From contig NZ_JBMGJC010000002.1 in the NCBI RefSeq assembly GCF_048984525.1, forward strand, positions 124,001 through 188,000: 64,000 nucleotides of DNA, given 5' to 3'. Below are positions 33,311 to 41,939 of the stretch, piece by piece; the first letter of the stretch is position 1; each line of letters begins with the position of its first letter. Under the pieces are notes generated by a model. It had not been told where the DNA came from and did no database searches. It saw only the letters and a list, made by a program, of their open reading frames with translations. The stretch comes from Syntrophopropionicum propionicicum_A. GTDB lineage: Bacteria; Bacillota; Desulfotomaculia; Desulfotomaculales; Pelotomaculaceae. The translations under genes were made by a program, and so were the position numbers.

Positions 33311-34660
33311 ATGATCAAACTAGCTATAGCAGGTCCGCAGGATTTTACGGAATACCTGCAAAGGCGACTGCAGCGGGAAGCAAAAGAAATCACGCTGATA
33401 AATGTCACCAACGAGCCAGTGTACACAATGGAAAGCATCGAAAACCCGAAGTTGAACGCAGATGTGTTCTTGTTGGGTTACGATGACAGGGAGATAGAAC
33501 TTCTCGCTGATGTGGCGATTCGGAACAAGATGAAATCGGTCATCTTTGTTTCCACCGATGATCCTTCCAAAGTCTTTTTGAAGTGGGCAAAATACAAGAT
33601 TAAGGCCGCAAAAAGAAACAGGGAGATCGATTCCATCCTTGAGTTCTTTAAAGAACGCCCTGAGCTCATAAGAAATAAGACATCTCCTCAAGTCGTATAT
33701 GACCAGGAAGAACAGGACGACAGCGCAACCAGGATCGAGATGGTCAAGAATAAAGGCGTAGGTAGCCATAGTGTATTTGAGAAGAAAGTGATAGTGGTTT
33801 ACGGTCCCAAAGGAGGGATCGGCAAATCCGTCACTGTTATTTCGATGGCAAAGAGCCTAGTTGCATTGGCAAACCTCCGGGTTGCGATACTTGACCTGGA
33901 GTTTAACAGGGATTACGGAGATGTCATGCGTTACTTCGGGGTTGTGGGCGGCGAAAAAGACAAAACAGTTGATCTTAAGCCGGCTGAACGATTTAAGGGT
34001 CTGGCTCTGCCAAGTGAAAAGACATTACTTGGCTGGAGTCGCTTCCCATGGGAACTTCGCCACAACCGGGAAGTAGTTGAGGAATCCTTGGTGAAATTCA
34101 GCAACAATCTGTACTACCTGCCTCCAATGAGGTCAATGATGGATGAAAAAAATATCACCATTGAGTTGGTACAGAAAACCATCGATGTGTTAAAGAGACA
34201 CTTCCAGGTGGTTCTTGTTGATGGAAGTAATACCTTGACAGACGCCACTATTGGCGCAATTGAAATGAGCGACAATCTGCTGTTGATGACTACGGCGAGC
34301 ATGACAATCATCGATAGTCTTTCAGACTTTGTATTCAGTACCATAAATCGGATTGAAGGTTCGCCCACTACTGGTATTATCGTCAACGAACTGGATGATT
34401 TAGACAGCAGTGTCCCGTCGGACATTAATAAAATAACAGGTTTCGTTGTTCAAGGTATACTTCCCAGAGATGAAGAGTTAAGGAAGATGGTAAATAACAG
34501 CTATGTTCCTTACATTGGAGCCAACGACATCCCGTATACCAGGGGAATACAAAGACTACTAAGCAGTCTGTTTCCAATGGCCAACTTAACCAACGCGCCC
34601 GAACCCAAGCGGAACTTCCTTAGTGGATTCCTGAAGAAGTTCAGGAAAGCTTCGGCTTAG
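33311..34660 (+). CDS. CpaE/TadZ-family ATPase with canonical P-loop
   Basis: 449 aa, ATG with GGGGGGATA. N-terminal receiver-like domain (DVFLLGYDDREIELLADVAI), then ParA ATPase VVYGPKGGIGKSVTVISMAK, RVAILDLEFNRDYGDVM, QVVLVDGSNTLTD. The only one of the four with intact KGGxGKS. Likely the functional polar-localising TadZ, directly upstream of TadA. Confidence 0.85.
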   Translation: MIKLAIAGPQDFTEYLQRRLQREAKEITLINVTNEPVYTMESIENPKLNADVFLLGYDDREIELLADVAIRNKMKSVIFVSTDDPSKVFLKWAKYKIKAAKRNREIDSILEFFKERPELIRNKTSPQVVYDQEEQDDSATRIEMVKNKGVGSHSVFEKKVIVVYGPKGGIGKSVTVISMAKSLVALANLRVAILDLEFNRDYGDVMRYFGVVGGEKDKTVDLKPAERFKGLALPSEKTLLGWSRFPWELRHNREVVEESLVKFSNNLYYLPPMRSMMDEKNITIELVQKTIDVLKRHFQVVLVDGSNTLTDATIGAIEMSDNLLLMTTASMTIIDSLSDFVFSTINRIEGSPTTGIIVNELDDLDSSVPSDINKITGFVVQGILPRDEELRKMVNNSYVPYIGANDIPYTRGIQRLLSSLFPMANLTNAPEPKRNFLSGFLKKFRKASA

Positions 34661-34673
34661 GGGGTGAACGGCA

Positions 34674-35963
34674 CTGAGTATCAAAGGATTATCAGGAACT
34701 TCCGAGATCCTGCAAGCGAGACGGAAAAACAGTAACACGAGAATCTTCAACCAGATGGAGCAAATCGTAGATACATGCCGGAAGCATGTCCTGTCCCTCT
34801 TTCAAAAGGGACAGGATGTAGACGATGTCCTTGATAGCGAGTTAAACTCGTTTCTTCAGAGGAAATACCCGGAGTTGAGTTTTGCTGAGAAAAATGAAGC
34901 TGTAAAAATCATTAAAGACGACATCAAGGGCTACGGCCCCGTTCAGGATCTCATGGACGACAATACGATAACCGACATTGTCGTCATTAAGCCGGACAGA
35001 ATCGTCTACGAGCAAAACGGAGAAATAAAACTTGCAACCGCAGGGTTCTGGAGTGAATCACACCTGCGGTTATTTATTGAAAGGCTGTGCCACCGCGGTA
35101 AAAGAAAAGTGGACGAGTCAAGTCCGACTATTTCACTCAAACTCCCCGAAGGATACAGGGTGGCAATATCAATTCCGCCTTTATCTGGCGGCAGTTACCT
35201 GGCAATAAGGAAATTCATTTACTGCGGGTCAATAGACGGCATGGTACCAGTGACATTTTCTAAGGAAGGGGCAGAGTTCTTGAAGGCTGCTACAAGGGCC
35301 ATGGTAAACATGGTCTTTGTTGGCTCAATGGGAACCGGCAAGACTACCATGATTGCCGTCCTTGGGCATGAGTTTGCCCCTATGGACCTACCCCTTCTGG
35401 TAGAAGAAGTTGAGGAATGCCCGCTGGATCACCAGAACCTTCGTAAATATGTCGCAAGGCCGCCGAACATTGAGGGCAAAGGAGAAATCAAATTTGATTA
35501 CATCCTGAAACACGCCCTTCAGACACGCGGCAATAGGATACTGGTGGCGGAGGTCAGGGACGGGGCGATATTTTATATGCTCCGGGCTATGGCTACCGGC
35601 CAGTCAGGAATGGGGACACTCCACGCTGAGTCACCCCAGGATGCGGTTCGGGTACAGATACCAATGCTGATGGGGCAGGCTCCCGAGGCGTCAGCTATGG
35701 ATCAGGCAACAAGGAACCTGATTATCAGCTCTGCCATTGACCTGGTGGTTCAAATGGCAAAGGAATGCGACGAGAACGGCAAAGAGATCAGGGTATGCAC
35801 CCATATATCTGAAGTCCAGCACTCTCAGGGGGATGCTGTTCAGGTAAAAGATATCTTTGTTAGGCGGAACAGGGAAATGGTACCAACGGGATATGTTCCC
35901 GAAAGAATACTGAAGAAAATGAATAAGAAAAAAGTTCACTACAATTTAAAAGGAGGGCAATAG
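34674..35963 (+). CDS. tadA: TadA/CpaF secretion ATPase (cluster 1), CTG start
   Basis: About 429 aa. AGGGGGTG is followed after 7 nt by in-frame CTG 34674; ATG 34755 has no ribosome binding site and would remove 27 residues. Family features: SYLAIRKFI, Walker A GSMGTGKTTMIAV (about 216), RILVAEVRDGAIFYML (Walker B), GMGTLHAESPQDAVRV. Hexameric ATPase driving Tad pilus assembly. A 10-bp perfect inverted repeat lies in its 5' coding region. Confidence 0.9.
   Translation: MSIKGLSGTSEILQARRKNSNTRIFNQMEQIVDTCRKHVLSLFQKGQDVDDVLDSELNSFLQRKYPELSFAEKNEAVKIIKDDIKGYGPVQDLMDDNTITDIVVIKPDRIVYEQNGEIKLATAGFWSESHLRLFIERLCHRGKRKVDESSPTISLKLPEGYRVAISIPPLSGGSYLAIRKFIYCGSIDGMVPVTFSKEGAEFLKAATRAMVNMVFVGSMGTGKTTMIAVLGHEFAPMDLPLLVEEVEECPLDHQNLRKYVARPPNIEGKGEIKFDYILKHALQTRGNRILVAEVRDGAIFYMLRAMATGQSGMGTLHAESPQDAVRVQIPMLMGQAPEASAMDQATRNLIISSAIDLVVQMAKECDENGKEIRVCTHISEVQHSQGDAVQVKDIFVRRNREMVPTGYVPERILKKMNKKKVHYNLKGGQ
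34789..34816. repeat. 10-bp perfect inverted repeat in the tadA 5' region
   Basis: TCCTGTCCCT / AGGGACAGGA, 8-nt loop, within the coding sequence about 115 nt after the start. Could slow translation or reduce downstream transcription. Confidence 0.5.
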
Positions 35964-35966
35964 GGT

Positions 35967-36569
35967 TTGAAAAACTACAAAACATTTTTTATTGCTGCCG
36001 TCTTCTGCGCTGTGATGGCGGCCCTGGTTGGGGTGTACGGCTATAATACAGTCGCTAAGATGGCAACAGTCGCAGTTGCATCGAAAGACATCATGGCAGA
36101 CGAAATAGCAAGTGATAAGAATATAACCATTGGCAAAGAACCCGCCGGTTCGCTCAAGGAGGATTCCATACGGAATATGAGCGATTTAAAAGGAATGGTT
36201 GCAAAAGGATATATTCCGGCCGGCACACCTCTGCGTAAGTCTATGTTCATGGCTAACGCCGGAGCAGGTGTCGCGGCAAGATTGGGAACCCTCGACGGCA
36301 ATCTAGTAGCCGTGGCTGTCCCTGAATCAACAGACACCAGCGTTGGAGGCTCTTTGAAACGAGGGGACAAGGTAACTGTCAAGAGTGCTTCCCGTGCGGG
36401 TGCAAAGGAAACTCTGTCACCCAAGGCAGAGGTGCTTGATGTACCCAACAAAGAAACAGGTGTGACAGCGGTGCTGTTAGCCCTTACTCCGGCTGAGGCA
36501 GAGAGAATAGCACAGGCCAGAGCAACAACCCAGACTGTTTGGTGCGAACTCCTTCCAGTTAGGAGCTGA
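35967..36569 (+). CDS. cpaB: CpaB/RcpC-like SAF-domain pilus protein (cluster 1)
   Basis: 200 aa, TTG with AAGGAGGGC. One N-terminal membrane helix (FFIAAVFCAVMAALVGVYG) and a SAF domain (VAVASKDIMADEIASDKNIT, KGYIPAGTPLRKSMF, LVAVAVPESTDTSVGGSLKRGDKV). Periplasmic/outer-side periphery of the Tad machine. Confidence 0.85.
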   Translation: MKNYKTFFIAAVFCAVMAALVGVYGYNTVAKMATVAVASKDIMADEIASDKNITIGKEPAGSLKEDSIRNMSDLKGMVAKGYIPAGTPLRKSMFMANAGAGVAARLGTLDGNLVAVAVPESTDTSVGGSLKRGDKVTVKSASRAGAKETLSPKAEVLDVPNKETGVTAVLLALTPAEAERIAQARATTQTVWCELLPVRS

Positions 36570-36573
36570 TAAT

Positions 36574-37449
36574 ATGCTAATTGTATTCGCCCTTTCGTTA
36601 TTCGGGTTCGTAATGCTGCTTGCTATTGGCATTATAAAAAAATCAAAGAGTTCTCCACTGGTTGAATTGCTCAACAGAGATAATCGTGAAGATAAACCAG
36701 AAATAAAAGTGTATTTTCTTGACTCCCTGTGGGACATAAAACCTCAAATGAGAAGCAAATCATTACAGCAGGGGCTGATAGCTTCTGCTGTAGCGTTTAT
36801 TGCAGGGCTTATGTTTGCTCCACAGGCTTCGTTAATATTCGCGGTCATAGCTTTTGTTATAGCCCCCAGAGCGGTAAACACTCTTGAGGAAAACACGAGG
36901 AAGCGTTCCTTTTTTAAGAGCTTCCCTCATGCTATAGCGGAAGTAGCGGCAGTTGCAAGAACCCAGACCATGCTGGATGGATTTAAGGTAGTGGCAAAAG
37001 AACACCGCCCGCCTGTATCTGAGGTTTTTGGATATATCGCTGAAGCAGTGGAAAACGGCTCAAAACTTCACACAGCAGTAATGGAAGCCCATAAGCAATA
37101 TCAATACCCGGGCCTTGATAAACTAAGCGACGCTGTCCGTATTATCGAAGAGCTGGGCGGCGGTGAAAGATCGGCAGAGGTATTAAATTCAGCGGCCGAC
37201 CACATACGGTTCCTTGAAAGGTTCCGTGGTAAGGTTGACGCTGCTGTAGGCGGAATCGTTAAGGAGATTGGCCTGGCGACGGCTATCGTGGTCGGTTATT
37301 TCATTATAACCTCTGGCCCCGGCACAGAAGGCTGGGACAGCGTTAAAAACCACGTAGGGATTGTTATGGTTGGTTTCGCAGCAATAGGCGCCGGCTGGTA
37401 TTTCTCGTTGAAGAAAATCCAAGATTTTAAGAATAAAAGCTATATGTAA
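36574..37449 (+). CDS. tadB: TadB-like inner-membrane protein (cluster 1)
   Basis: 291 aa. N-terminal helix (LIVFALSLFGFVMLLAIGII), mid helices (GLIASAVAFIAGLMFA), a cytoplasmic T2SSF-type segment (KSFPHAIAEVAAVART, FGYIAEAVENGSKLHTAV) and C-terminal helices. Lies between CpaB and a small membrane gene in standard Tad order. Confidence 0.75.
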   Translation: MLIVFALSLFGFVMLLAIGIIKKSKSSPLVELLNRDNREDKPEIKVYFLDSLWDIKPQMRSKSLQQGLIASAVAFIAGLMFAPQASLIFAVIAFVIAPRAVNTLEENTRKRSFFKSFPHAIAEVAAVARTQTMLDGFKVVAKEHRPPVSEVFGYIAEAVENGSKLHTAVMEAHKQYQYPGLDKLSDAVRIIEELGGGERSAEVLNSAADHIRFLERFRGKVDAAVGGIVKEIGLATAIVVGYFIITSGPGTEGWDSVKNHVGIVMVGFAAIGAGWYFSLKKIQDFKNKSYM

Positions 37450-37461
37450 GAAGGTGATCCC

Positions 37462-37767
37462 ATGGAGAGCGCCTTTCTTAGTAGTATCGGTGAAGCCTCC
37501 AGGCAGATGGAAGCCTATCAGCAAATTACTGATTATTTCTTAGTTGGCCTGGTTTTTACGGTACTGTGCGTGCTGACAGCCAGGTTTACATTCAGGGCTT
37601 GGCTGTTCTCTTTCATGGGAAAGAAAAACGGAGTCTTTGTTTCAACTATCTGCGAGGCTTTCGCGATGGTATTTTATGTTGTCACAGCATATCAGGACCC
37701 GAAGATTATACTCGGGTCACTGGTATGGGGTGCGGTTATTTACAAGGCGTTTATATACGGAATATAG
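37462..37767 (+). CDS. Small membrane protein between tadB and tadC (101 aa)
   Basis: ATG with AAGGTGAT. Three hydrophobic segments (YFLVGLVFTVLCVLTARFTF, FVSTICEAFAMVFYVVTAY, IILGSLVWGAVIYKAFIYG). Not part of the standard Tad set; family unknown. Confidence 0.7.
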   Translation: MESAFLSSIGEASRQMEAYQQITDYFLVGLVFTVLCVLTARFTFRAWLFSFMGKKNGVFVSTICEAFAMVFYVVTAYQDPKIILGSLVWGAVIYKAFIYGI

Positions 37768-37777
37768 GAGGTGGTAT

Positions 37778-38674
37778 ATTATCAGGCTCGATGTATTAAT
37801 CGGCGCTATGATCCTCTGCAGTATGGCGGCGTTTTTCGCCGGAATTTATCAACTTAGAACGCGAAATCGAATACTGGAAAAAATGGCCGCGGTATCAAAA
37901 AGCTCAAAAGCTGAAAAACCGGCTGTGTTCAGTGCCGTAGGGGAGTCTGTTGAGAAACTATTGAAGAAAGTTGGCTGGTCTACTGACTTTGAACAGATAG
38001 ACAAAAAGCTCTTTCTTGCAAAAAGACCTCTTAACCTGTTTGCCCAGGAGTTTATAGGGGCATGGGTTATCATGGTGGCGGTAGTTATGATAATTGCCGT
38101 CGTATTATGCTTCACAGGAGCAGTCCCGCCCTTCGTGGCTGTGCTTGTAACCCTGTTTGCAGTTATGCTTCCTCACCTGGTTGTTACCAACTCGTCTGAT
38201 GAAGGCAGAGAGAAACTGAGTACGGAAGTCATAGAACTGGTTTCAAAAATGGAACTAGGCGTATCAGCCGGGCTTAGCCCGACAAGGGTGCTTGAATGGG
38301 CTGCCGAAGGCGAAGGGATGCTGGCTGCAATCTTAAAAACAGCCAATAAAGAAATCTCGATGGGGAAAATGGCATACGCGGTCTTTAATAAAATTGCTGA
38401 AGACTATGGTGTGCCTGAAGCCAGAGATGTCGCGGTAAGCCTTAAGCAGGCTGAAATACAGGGCTTGAATATAGCCCAGGTCTTGGTTGAGTTAGCCCGC
38501 GACATGAGAGATAGAAGGGAAAGGGACGCTGAAATCCAGGTAGTTAAACTTAAACCAACGCTGGAAGGGATTATGACCGCGATGGTCATGGTTGCAGCTA
38601 TTACCCTTATGATCGGGCCTCTCGTGGCTGAAAACATGGGTGTGCTCGACATGATGATATCCAAGGACTTTTAA
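37778..38674 (+). CDS. tadC: TadC-like inner-membrane protein (cluster 1), ATT/ATC start
   Basis: About 298 aa. AGGAGGTGG (37766-37774) sits just before in-frame ATT 37778 and ATC 37781. The next upstream ATG/TTG starts lie inside the preceding gene; the next internal ATG (about 37808) would cut into the first membrane helix (LDVLIGAMILCSMAAFFAG). T2SSF domain: ELVSKMELGVSAGLSPTRVLE, VAVSLKQAEIQGLNIAQVLVEL, and a C-terminal helix (MTAMVMVAAITLMIGPLVA). Confidence 0.78.
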   Translation: MIRLDVLIGAMILCSMAAFFAGIYQLRTRNRILEKMAAVSKSSKAEKPAVFSAVGESVEKLLKKVGWSTDFEQIDKKLFLAKRPLNLFAQEFIGAWVIMVAVVMIIAVVLCFTGAVPPFVAVLVTLFAVMLPHLVVTNSSDEGREKLSTEVIELVSKMELGVSAGLSPTRVLEWAAEGEGMLAAILKTANKEISMGKMAYAVFNKIAEDYGVPEARDVAVSLKQAEIQGLNIAQVLVELARDMRDRRERDAEIQVVKLKPTLEGIMTAMVMVAAITLMIGPLVAENMGVLDMMISKDF

Positions 38675-38704
38675 CCCAAACAATTCCAAAAGGAGGGGAT
38701 GTAG

Positions 38705-38884
38705 GTGTTCGAAGCACTTAAAAAATTATGGAATGACAGGCGTGGCGGCCCGCTTGAAAAAGCGGTAATCTGGGCATTTTTGCTTGGCGGTTTCTATTAT
38801 GTATGGACAAGCACACTCCGCCCGGCATTTCAAGAGTCCGCCGGCAAACAGGCGGAAATCTTAACAACCTCTGGTGAACAGTAA
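38705..38884 (+). CDS. Small pilin-like protein (59 aa)
   Basis: GTG with AAGGAGGGG. Layout 'basic start, G, hydrophobic helix': LWNDRRGGPLEKAVIWAFLLGG resembles a type IVb (Flp-like) prepilin. The Glu is at +4 after RRG or +5 after RR, so the cleavage site is uncertain. Followed by a strong terminator. Candidate major pilin of cluster 1. Confidence 0.65.
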   Translation: MFEALKKLWNDRRGGPLEKAVIWAFLLGGFYYVWTSTLRPAFQESAGKQAEILTTSGEQ

Positions 38885-38902
38885 AAGAAAATCAGCATCG
38901 GA

Positions 38903-38933
38903 AAGCCCTCGCAAAAAAGCGGGGGCTTTTTTA
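38903..38933 (+). terminator. Rho-independent terminator
   Basis: AAGCCCTCGC / GCGGGGGCTT stem with an A-rich loop, then TTTTTTATT. Separates the pilin gene from the peptidase, allowing unequal expression. Confidence 0.85.
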
Positions 38934-38949
38934 TTAGGAGGTGTTTTAT

Positions 38950-39534
38950 TTGATCTTATACGGACAACAAGTTACAAGAAAAGAAATTTTAATCTTTATT
39001 TCAGTATTTGCGGCAACGGCCTTATTTACCAGTCTTAAAATATTACCGCTGGCATGGTCTATAACGATCCCCATGCTTATCTGGGCGGCATATACGGACA
39101 TCAGCGAGAGGATTATACCCAACACGGTGCTTGTTGTATTTCTGCTGGTTGGCATCTTCCAGAGTCCTTCTAATGCAGTTATAGGATTAGTTGGATGCTT
39201 TGTAATGTTGGTGCCACTGTATATTATGGGAGGTATAGGAGGCGGCGATGTAAAACTGATAGCCAGCTTGGGGGCGGTTCTTGGCTTCTCAGGAGGCGTT
39301 TGCGTCTTGTTATACTCCTCAGCGCTTGCACTTGTGTTTATCGCCGTCAGGAAGCTCTTGAACAGAGAGATCGGGGATTTTATCAGGGACAGCATATTCT
39401 CAATAAGAACATTTAACTCGGTGAAAATGGAGGTACCGACTGACAAACAGGAGATGTTTAAGAAGACCATCCCGTTTGCAGCGTATGTCCTTCCGGCGGT
39501 GCTGGTATATCTTTTTAAAGGGGGGCTTTATTAG
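38950..39534 (+). CDS. tadV: Prepilin peptidase (TadV/CpaA, A24 family)
   Basis: About 194 aa; TTG 38950 chosen because GTG 38941 lies in the AGGAGGTG site. A24 aspartates in AAYTDISERIIPN and GGGDVKLIASLGA (GxGD). Five or six membrane helices. It would cleave the prepilins of both Tad clusters; no second peptidase was found. It overlaps the TadE gene at the stop. Confidence 0.9.
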   Translation: MILYGQQVTRKEILIFISVFAATALFTSLKILPLAWSITIPMLIWAAYTDISERIIPNTVLVVFLLVGIFQSPSNAVIGLVGCFVMLVPLYIMGGIGGGDVKLIASLGAVLGFSGGVCVLLYSSALALVFIAVRKLLNREIGDFIRDSIFSIRTFNSVKMEVPTDKQEMFKKTIPFAAYVLPAVLVYLFKGGLY

Positions 39535-39959
39535 TGAGACTCGTAAAAGACCAGAAGGGCGATGTATTGGTGTTTGTGGCAATTATTCTGCCCATTATTC
39601 TATTCATTCTGAATTTTACACTGACCTACGGCATTGGCGAATATGCAAAGTCAACAGTGATTACTGCATCCAGGGAGGCCGCCAGGACATACGCTGTAAA
39701 ACATGACGCTGATATGGCAAGGGAGTCTGCAAGGACAATAGTAGAAAAAACATTTTCAGTTAACGAAAATCAGTTCAACCCTGAAACCGATATTGTCCTC
39801 ACAGAGGATGGGGACTTTGCAACAGCAACAGTAACTTACAGGGTGCCGGTAGCCGTACCAGCTATGATGCGGTTAATCGGCGTTAATACCACACTCGGGA
39901 AATACATGCCCGTAAGTTCAACAGCGAGGTTTATCAAGGAGGCGGTACCTGGTGATTAA
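39534..39959 (+). CDS. TadE-like pseudopilin (cluster 1)
   Basis: 141 aa, GTG start overlapping the peptidase stop. N-terminal DQKGDVLVFVAIILPIILFIL is the TadE-type hydrophobic helix; STVITASREAARTYAV follows as in the family. Minor pseudopilin. Confidence 0.75.
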   Translation: MRLVKDQKGDVLVFVAIILPIILFILNFTLTYGIGEYAKSTVITASREAARTYAVKHDADMARESARTIVEKTFSVNENQFNPETDIVLTEDGDFATATVTYRVPVAVPAMMRLIGVNTTLGKYMPVSSTARFIKEAVPGD

Positions 39960-40500
39960 AAGGTTAATCAATGACCGCCGTGGGATCGCCCTTGCTTACC
40001 CGTTTTTATTTCTGATATTAATATCCTGCTCAGCTCTGGTGCTGGATATCGGAAGGGCTCACATGGTCCAATCAAAGATGCAGTTGATTGATGATTCATC
40101 TGCCCTGGCCGGCGCCATGACTGCAGATGTGGAAAGAACAGTCGAGTATCAAACCGAAACCAAGGACGGAGTAATAGTAATAAAGGAAATTCCCGGTGAG
40201 ACCAAGATAAAGATTAATCCCGAAGAGGCACACAAAGCTGCCAGAAAAGCTGAACAGGCCAACGGCGGGGTATCGGATTTCTGGTCAAAAGTGATGGGTA
40301 AATATGTGGTGCATAAAAATGGCCAGTACCTTGACTCAAATGAAACGGGCTGGGCTGGACAGGTTTCAGGTGAGACCGAGTATTACACCGAAACCAGAAC
40401 GAGGCTTGCTCCTGGCCTCCTTAAATTTATAGGGAATGACGGGATAGAGGTCTACACAAACGGGACAGCAGAAGCGTATATTGACCAACCCATTGAATAG
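39952..40500 (+). CDS. TadG-like pseudopilin (cluster 1)
   Basis: 182 aa, GTG overlapping the TadE gene by 8 bp. Helix DRRGIALAYPFLFLILISCSALVLDIGRA fits TadG/TadF; MQLIDDSSALAGAMT is the typical continuation. Confidence 0.75.
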   Translation: MIKRLINDRRGIALAYPFLFLILISCSALVLDIGRAHMVQSKMQLIDDSSALAGAMTADVERTVEYQTETKDGVIVIKEIPGETKIKINPEEAHKAARKAEQANGGVSDFWSKVMGKYVVHKNGQYLDSNETGWAGQVSGETEYYTETRTRLAPGLLKFIGNDGIEVYTNGTAEAYIDQPIE

Positions 40501-40510
40501 GAGGTAAAGC

Positions 40511-40903
40511 ATGAAAAAAACGATTATTACAAGCATACTGATTTTTGTAGTTGGCGTTCTAATTGGGGCTTGCGGGTTGTATCTCGCTAGAGAGGTAATC
40601 CCGGTTCGGAATGCCAAAATGATTGCACAGGAGCAACAGAAAGAATTGGACAGCATGGTAAGGCAGGGAATTGCCGAGGAAATAACTGCTGATACAATTA
40701 AGGTCAATACCGGCAGCGATGTAATCAGCCTGAGAACAAACCAATACACCACGGTCCAGGTCGGCATGACAATGGTAAGCGCCAAAGGCCAGAAAACAGA
40801 CTTAACAAAATATTTCAAAGCAGGCGAAAACATTGACTTACTGGTTAAGGAAGATCAAGCCTTAGCGATCCACCGGGCCTTAAGACCGGACGAAGTTAAA
40901 TAA
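40511..40903 (+). CDS. Membrane-anchored hypothetical protein (130 aa)
   Basis: ATG with AGGAGGTAA. Single N-terminal helix (IITSILIFVVGVLIGACGLYL), then an extracytoplasmic part with a small beta-rich domain (ADTIKVNTGSDVISLRTNQY..VQVGMTMV). Ends the first Tad operon. Function unknown. Confidence 0.75.
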   Translation: MKKTIITSILIFVVGVLIGACGLYLAREVIPVRNAKMIAQEQQKELDSMVRQGIAEEITADTIKVNTGSDVISLRTNQYTTVQVGMTMVSAKGQKTDLTKYFKAGENIDLLVKEDQALAIHRALRPDEVK

Positions 40904-40955
40904 ATAACAGATTAGTACCGATTAATAAAATAATAACCAAAAGGAGGAGATAATT

Positions 40956-41906
40956 ATTAAGAAGTTGATGCTATTTATGTTCGTAGTGGCCATGATGGTA
41001 ATTAGTATTCCTTGGTTGCATGCAGATGCTGCGGAGGGTGAAAGCATAAAGTTTTACCTGGACAGGAGTTACTACGAGGTGGGGAGCAGCAGGACCGATG
41101 TGGATGTAGCTCCATATGTTAATTCCGCTAACCGCACCATGGTGCCCTTAAGGTTTTTAGGGAACGCTCTGGGTGTGTCAGATGACAATATTACCTGGGA
41201 CAGCGGCAGCCAAACCGCGACGCTGAAGCAGGGAGGCAAAACCCTTGAGTTTATGGTTGACAGTTTCAGCTATGTTGCCGACGGGCAGATAAAGCAGATG
41301 GATACCGTTCCGGAGCTAACCGGCGGAAGGGTGATGCTTCCTGCCAGGTATGTGGCGGAGGCCTTCGGCTATAAAGTCTACTGGGTGCAAAACGCTAAAG
41401 CGGTCATGGTTACGACAAAGACACTGGACACTTCAAAGCCGATGGATGTGTTGCTCTTGGAGGATTTGGGTGGGGTTCCATTGAGATATAATGATGGTTT
41501 AGACTTTTGGAGTACCGTTGCAGCAGGAGAGGACTCTTCGATCATGCCAGTTGAATTTAAAAATTCTTCGACTGAAACACGCATAACCGCATTCTATGAC
41601 GGGACAACACATAAGGAAGTGGATATGCCTTTAATTCAAAAAATTGTTTCTGTTTATGTTCCTGATAAAGCAGACGAAATCAACTCTCTTCTTCAATTGG
41701 GCGTAAATGTTTTTGATGACTACAAAAAAACTGGCGAGTGGAATGAATGGCAACAAATTTTGAATAAGAGGCAAAAAGAGACACGCCATCCGTGGGGCAC
41801 GTCGATATACGACAGTACGAGCAACGGGTACAGGATCATAATATTTCCTTCCGGCACTCTACCCCCAGATATACAAGTAAGTATAATTATCCTAAATAAC
41901 ACTTAA
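40956..41906 (+). CDS. Secreted stalk-domain protein, ATT start
   Basis: 316 aa. AAGGAGGAGAT is followed by ATT 40956 (ATT-AAG-AAG-TTG-ATG), giving MKKLMLFMFVVAMMVI.. as a perfect signal peptide; the next start TTG 40965 would lose its basic residues. The mature protein has two copper-amine-oxidase-like stalk repeats (NRTMVPLRFLGNALG..ITWD and GRVMLPARYVAEAFGYKVYW). Likely exported structural protein at the cell surface. Confidence 0.82.
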   Translation: MKKLMLFMFVVAMMVISIPWLHADAAEGESIKFYLDRSYYEVGSSRTDVDVAPYVNSANRTMVPLRFLGNALGVSDDNITWDSGSQTATLKQGGKTLEFMVDSFSYVADGQIKQMDTVPELTGGRVMLPARYVAEAFGYKVYWVQNAKAVMVTTKTLDTSKPMDVLLLEDLGGVPLRYNDGLDFWSTVAAGEDSSIMPVEFKNSSTETRITAFYDGTTHKEVDMPLIQKIVSVYVPDKADEINSLLQLGVNVFDDYKKTGEWNEWQQILNKRQKETRHPWGTSIYDSTSNGYRIIIFPSGTLPPDIQVSIIILNNT

Positions 41907-41939
41907 AAATACACCTTTACGTGAAGGAGGGATTGGTAA

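Noticed and set aside
37637..37777. Long N-terminal extension of TadC from an upstream ATG
   Set aside because: It overlaps the 37462 gene in another frame, is Arg/Tyr-rich and has no ribosome binding site, unlike the ATT/ATC start after AGGAGGTGG.
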